A DNA stretch of 5,524 nt from Promicromonosporaceae bacterium (GTDB taxonomy: Bacteria; Actinomycetota; Actinomycetes; Actinomycetales; Cellulomonadaceae). Positions within the stretch are counted from its first letter, which is position 1, and each line of letters starts with the position of its first letter. A model generated the notes under the pieces. The model ran no database searches. It was not told the origin of the DNA and worked only from the letters and a program-made list of their open reading frames with translations. The DNA is taken from the NCBI GenBank assembly GCA_009780755.1, contig WQZL01000160.1:1-5524 (forward strand), given 5' to 3'. Positions 4,960 to 5,524 of the stretch are shown one piece after another. A program made the translations under genes and the position numbers.

Positions 4960-5524
4960 TTAGGTCAGCGGCGGGATGACGTGTTCTATGGCCACGATGC
5001 GTGGACTGTCTGCCGGGCGGGCGACGTGGGCCACCAAGAGTTCGCCGGGGAGTAGGTAGGGGTCGATGGTTGGCAGCAGGGCGGTCACCGAGGCGTCGGC
5101 GTGTTCGCTGAGTACGTCGAGTACCGTGGGCAGCACCGGGCGATGTGTGCACAGCACCGAGGAGCGGCGGCTTGCCAGCAGGTCTTGTACGGTCGCCGCC
5201 ACGCGCGCGGGCTTCTTCTCATGCTTCGCCTCGCTCAGATGCTCGCTGCACCATGTCGTCAGCCCGGCTGCCGCCGCATACGGTGCGACCGTCGCGGCGC
5301 ATCGCTCCCACTCCGAACTGACCACGCGGCTAACTCCGTACGCCGAAAGCACCGGGACCAGGGCGTGGGCGTGCCCGTGCCCCAGCGGCGTCAGGGGTCG
5401 CAGGGGTTCTGTGCCGTGCCAGCCTGCGCGGGGGATGGCCGTGCCGTGTCGGGCAATCACCAGCGCCCGCGTGTCGAGCAGCCCCGCGTCATACGCTTCG
5501 ACCAGTACGGTCAGCGGCCCTCGG
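4960..5524 (-). CDS. Histidine phosphatase domain, C-terminal part of a probable MutT1-like NUDIX hydrolase (partial)
   Basis: The 5' end lies beyond the right edge, and the frame stays open to it, giving 187 visible residues. LVIARHG (21-27 of the fragment) is the histidine phosphatase RHG motif, with His26 the likely phospho-acceptor. GWHGTEPLRPLTPLG, the SSEWERC segment (Arg contacting phosphate) and CTHRPVLP, which carries the second catalytic His, follow in family order. The segment before RHG (LTVLVEAYDAGLLDTRAL) resembles a linker, not a start. Together with the W-x-G...RPL pattern this matches the C-terminal half of mycobacterial MutT1-type proteins, in which a NUDIX domain that acts on oxidised nucleotides and diadenosine polyphosphates precedes an SixA-like phosphatase. 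The NUDIX part is not visible, so the fusion is inferred. A GTG at 5460 could start a shorter protein, but it falls inside the RHG strand and would break the fold. Placement beside DUF47-PiT fits a phosphate/polyphosphate cluster. Confidence 0.85.
   Translation of the reverse strand, partial: RGPLTVLVEAYDAGLLDTRALVIARHGTAIPRAGWHGTEPLRPLTPLGHGHAHALVPVLSAYGVSRVVSSEWERCAATVAPYAAAAGLTTWCSEHLSEAKHEKKPARVAATVQDLLASRRSSVLCTHRPVLPTVLDVLSEHADASVTALLPTIDPYLLPGELLVAHVARPADSPRIVAIEHVIPPLT

Noticed and set aside
4187..4963. Long plus-strand open frame overlapping the phosphate transporter
   Set aside because: It lies in another frame inside a clear PiT gene, its translation is rich in Arg, Gly, His and Asp with no domain, and it reflects the high GC content.

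Overview
The window looks like chromosomal DNA of a high-GC Gram-positive bacterium (Actinobacteria). The sequence is GC-rich, with GTG starts beside strong Shine-Dalgarno sites, one likely leaderless gene, an actinobacterial-style SAF-domain membrane protein, a DUF47-PiT phosphate pair, and the histidine-phosphatase half of what is probably a MutT1-like protein. No transposase, integrase, tRNA, rRNA or CRISPR array is visible, and genus cannot be read from the sequence.

Layout, left to right. (1) 163-813 (+): an unrecognised 216-residue protein of two similar beta-rich halves, whose start is set by AAGGAGG. (2) 848-1504 (-): a SAF/CpaB-like membrane-anchored protein, convergent with the first gene. 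Its upstream region carries two DnaA-box-like 9-mers. (3) 1682-2260 (-): an unrecognised protein with four membrane segments, ending in a clear intrinsic terminator. (4) 2261-2583: a divergent intergenic region with a likely leaderless promoter for the next gene. (5) 2584-2931 (+): a small helical hypothetical protein. (6) 2932-3268: a 337-base region without a protein gene but with much structure: a 68-bp symmetric array of four related 16-mers, a candidate promoter, a roughly 100-nt RNA predicted to fold as a closed four-way junction ending in a U-rich tract, and a hairpin that could hide the next ribosome binding site. (7) 3269-3886 and 3891-4943 (+): a coupled operon of a DUF47 (PhoU-like) protein and a PiT low-affinity phosphate transporter. 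(8) 4960 to the right edge (-): the C-terminal histidine phosphatase part of a probable MutT1-like NUDIX-RHG protein, convergent with the transporter.

The right half is a phosphate module: phosphate uptake (PiT), its probable modulator (DUF47), and a nucleotide/phosphate-ester hydrolase. In many actinobacteria this neighbourhood continues to a polyphosphate kinase, which would lie outside this window. The most interesting part is the intergenic region before the DUF47-PiT operon, which looks like a candidate unassigned structured RNA or leader with a symmetric operator-like array next to its promoter. All RNA folds and promoters here were read by eye and are predictions.
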